From Temnothorax longispinosus (lineage: Eukaryota; Arthropoda; Insecta; Hymenoptera; Formicidae): 64,000 nucleotides of DNA. The translations under genes and the position numbers were made by a program. The DNA lies in contig NC_092363.1 of assembly GCF_030848805.1 (NCBI RefSeq), positions 11,204,886-11,268,885 on the forward strand, in the 5' to 3' direction. The notes under the pieces were generated by a model. That model saw only the letters and a program-made list of their open reading frames with translations, ran no database searches and was not told where the DNA came from. Each line of letters begins with the position of its first letter. Within the stretch, counting starts at the first letter, position 1. Below are positions 63,831 through 64,000 of the stretch, piece after piece.

Positions 63831-64000
63831 AAAAATGGCTGCAAAATGCGAAAAGAGACAAAATTAAGACGACAGGATATGAATTCAAGGGAATAGATGG
63901 AAGATAAAATTGAATTATAGGACATGAACAAAAATCAGAGAGAATCAGAGAGGATAAAAAAGAATAAAAGAAATAAAGAGAAGACAATGAGCGAAAATGA
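63831..64000. other. Purine-rich spacer to window end
   Basis: A-rich, purine-rich sequence with no recognised feature. Confidence 0.4.

Noticed and set aside
63614..63931. Minus-strand Leu/Ser-rich frame that looks membrane-like
   Set aside because: It is the translation of a GA microsatellite.
1..64000. CRISPR arrays, bacterial operons, rRNA or tRNA genes
   Set aside because: None is seen. The tRNA-like words near 39906, 41847, 46387 and 61747 are retroelement priming sites and lack the rest of a tRNA.

Overview
The window is a eukaryotic, insect-type genomic segment made almost entirely of nested transposable elements, with only remnants of host-type genes. An arthropod is indicated by the mix of BEL/Pao, Gypsy, Ty1/copia, Jockey-like and APE-type LINE, Penelope-like, Helitron and Tc1 elements, short introns with GT..AG ends, and AT-rich DNA broken by CpG-rich stretches. 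A hymenopteran such as an ant is my best guess, but no single marker proves it. There is a 500-base N gap at 11356-11855.

Layout. 1-2.9 kb: an inverted duplication of Jockey-type fragments plus a third, collinear copy. 2.8-5.1 kb: small TIR elements and microsatellites. 5.1-11.4 kb: gene-poor DNA, partly CpG-rich. 11.86-15.22 kb: a possible TIR element enclosing exon-like blocks that resemble a VPS13/chorein gene. 15.2-17.6 kb: the 3' half and 3' LTR of a BEL/Pao element. 17.6-27.86 kb: a Helitron Rep gene split by two solo LTRs, a 1.7 kb LTR-type element and a 5.8 kb LINE; removing the insertions with their target-site duplications restores the Helitron frame. 29.3-29.75 kb: tandem repeats. 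30.26-33.60 kb: a palindrome of two Tc1 copies. 33.64-40.65 kb: a full-length but broken BEL/Pao element on the minus strand. 41.5-46.7 kb: an intact Gypsy element with LTRs that look identical. 47.1-48.1 kb: a broken host gene of the C6orf136/DUF2358 type. 49.6-54.2 kb: a degenerate relative of the LINE, split by a 5'-truncated Penelope-like element. 57.46-62.00 kb: a copia element on the minus strand. 62-64 kb: AT-rich fold-back repeats and a GA-rich tract.

The genes do not form a pathway; each element supplies its own proteins. The likely mobile parts are the LINE at 20149-25936 (three open ORFs, 15-bp target-site duplication) and the Gypsy element at 41516-46730 (one open 1437-residue Gag-Pol). 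The most unusual points are a third LINE ORF that looks like a second ORF1 protein, and a Gypsy element whose two priming sites both match tRNA-Leu: the PBS matches the tRNA 3' end, and the 16 bases before the 3' LTR match the tRNA 5' end. All family calls come from reading motifs by eye; no database search was run.
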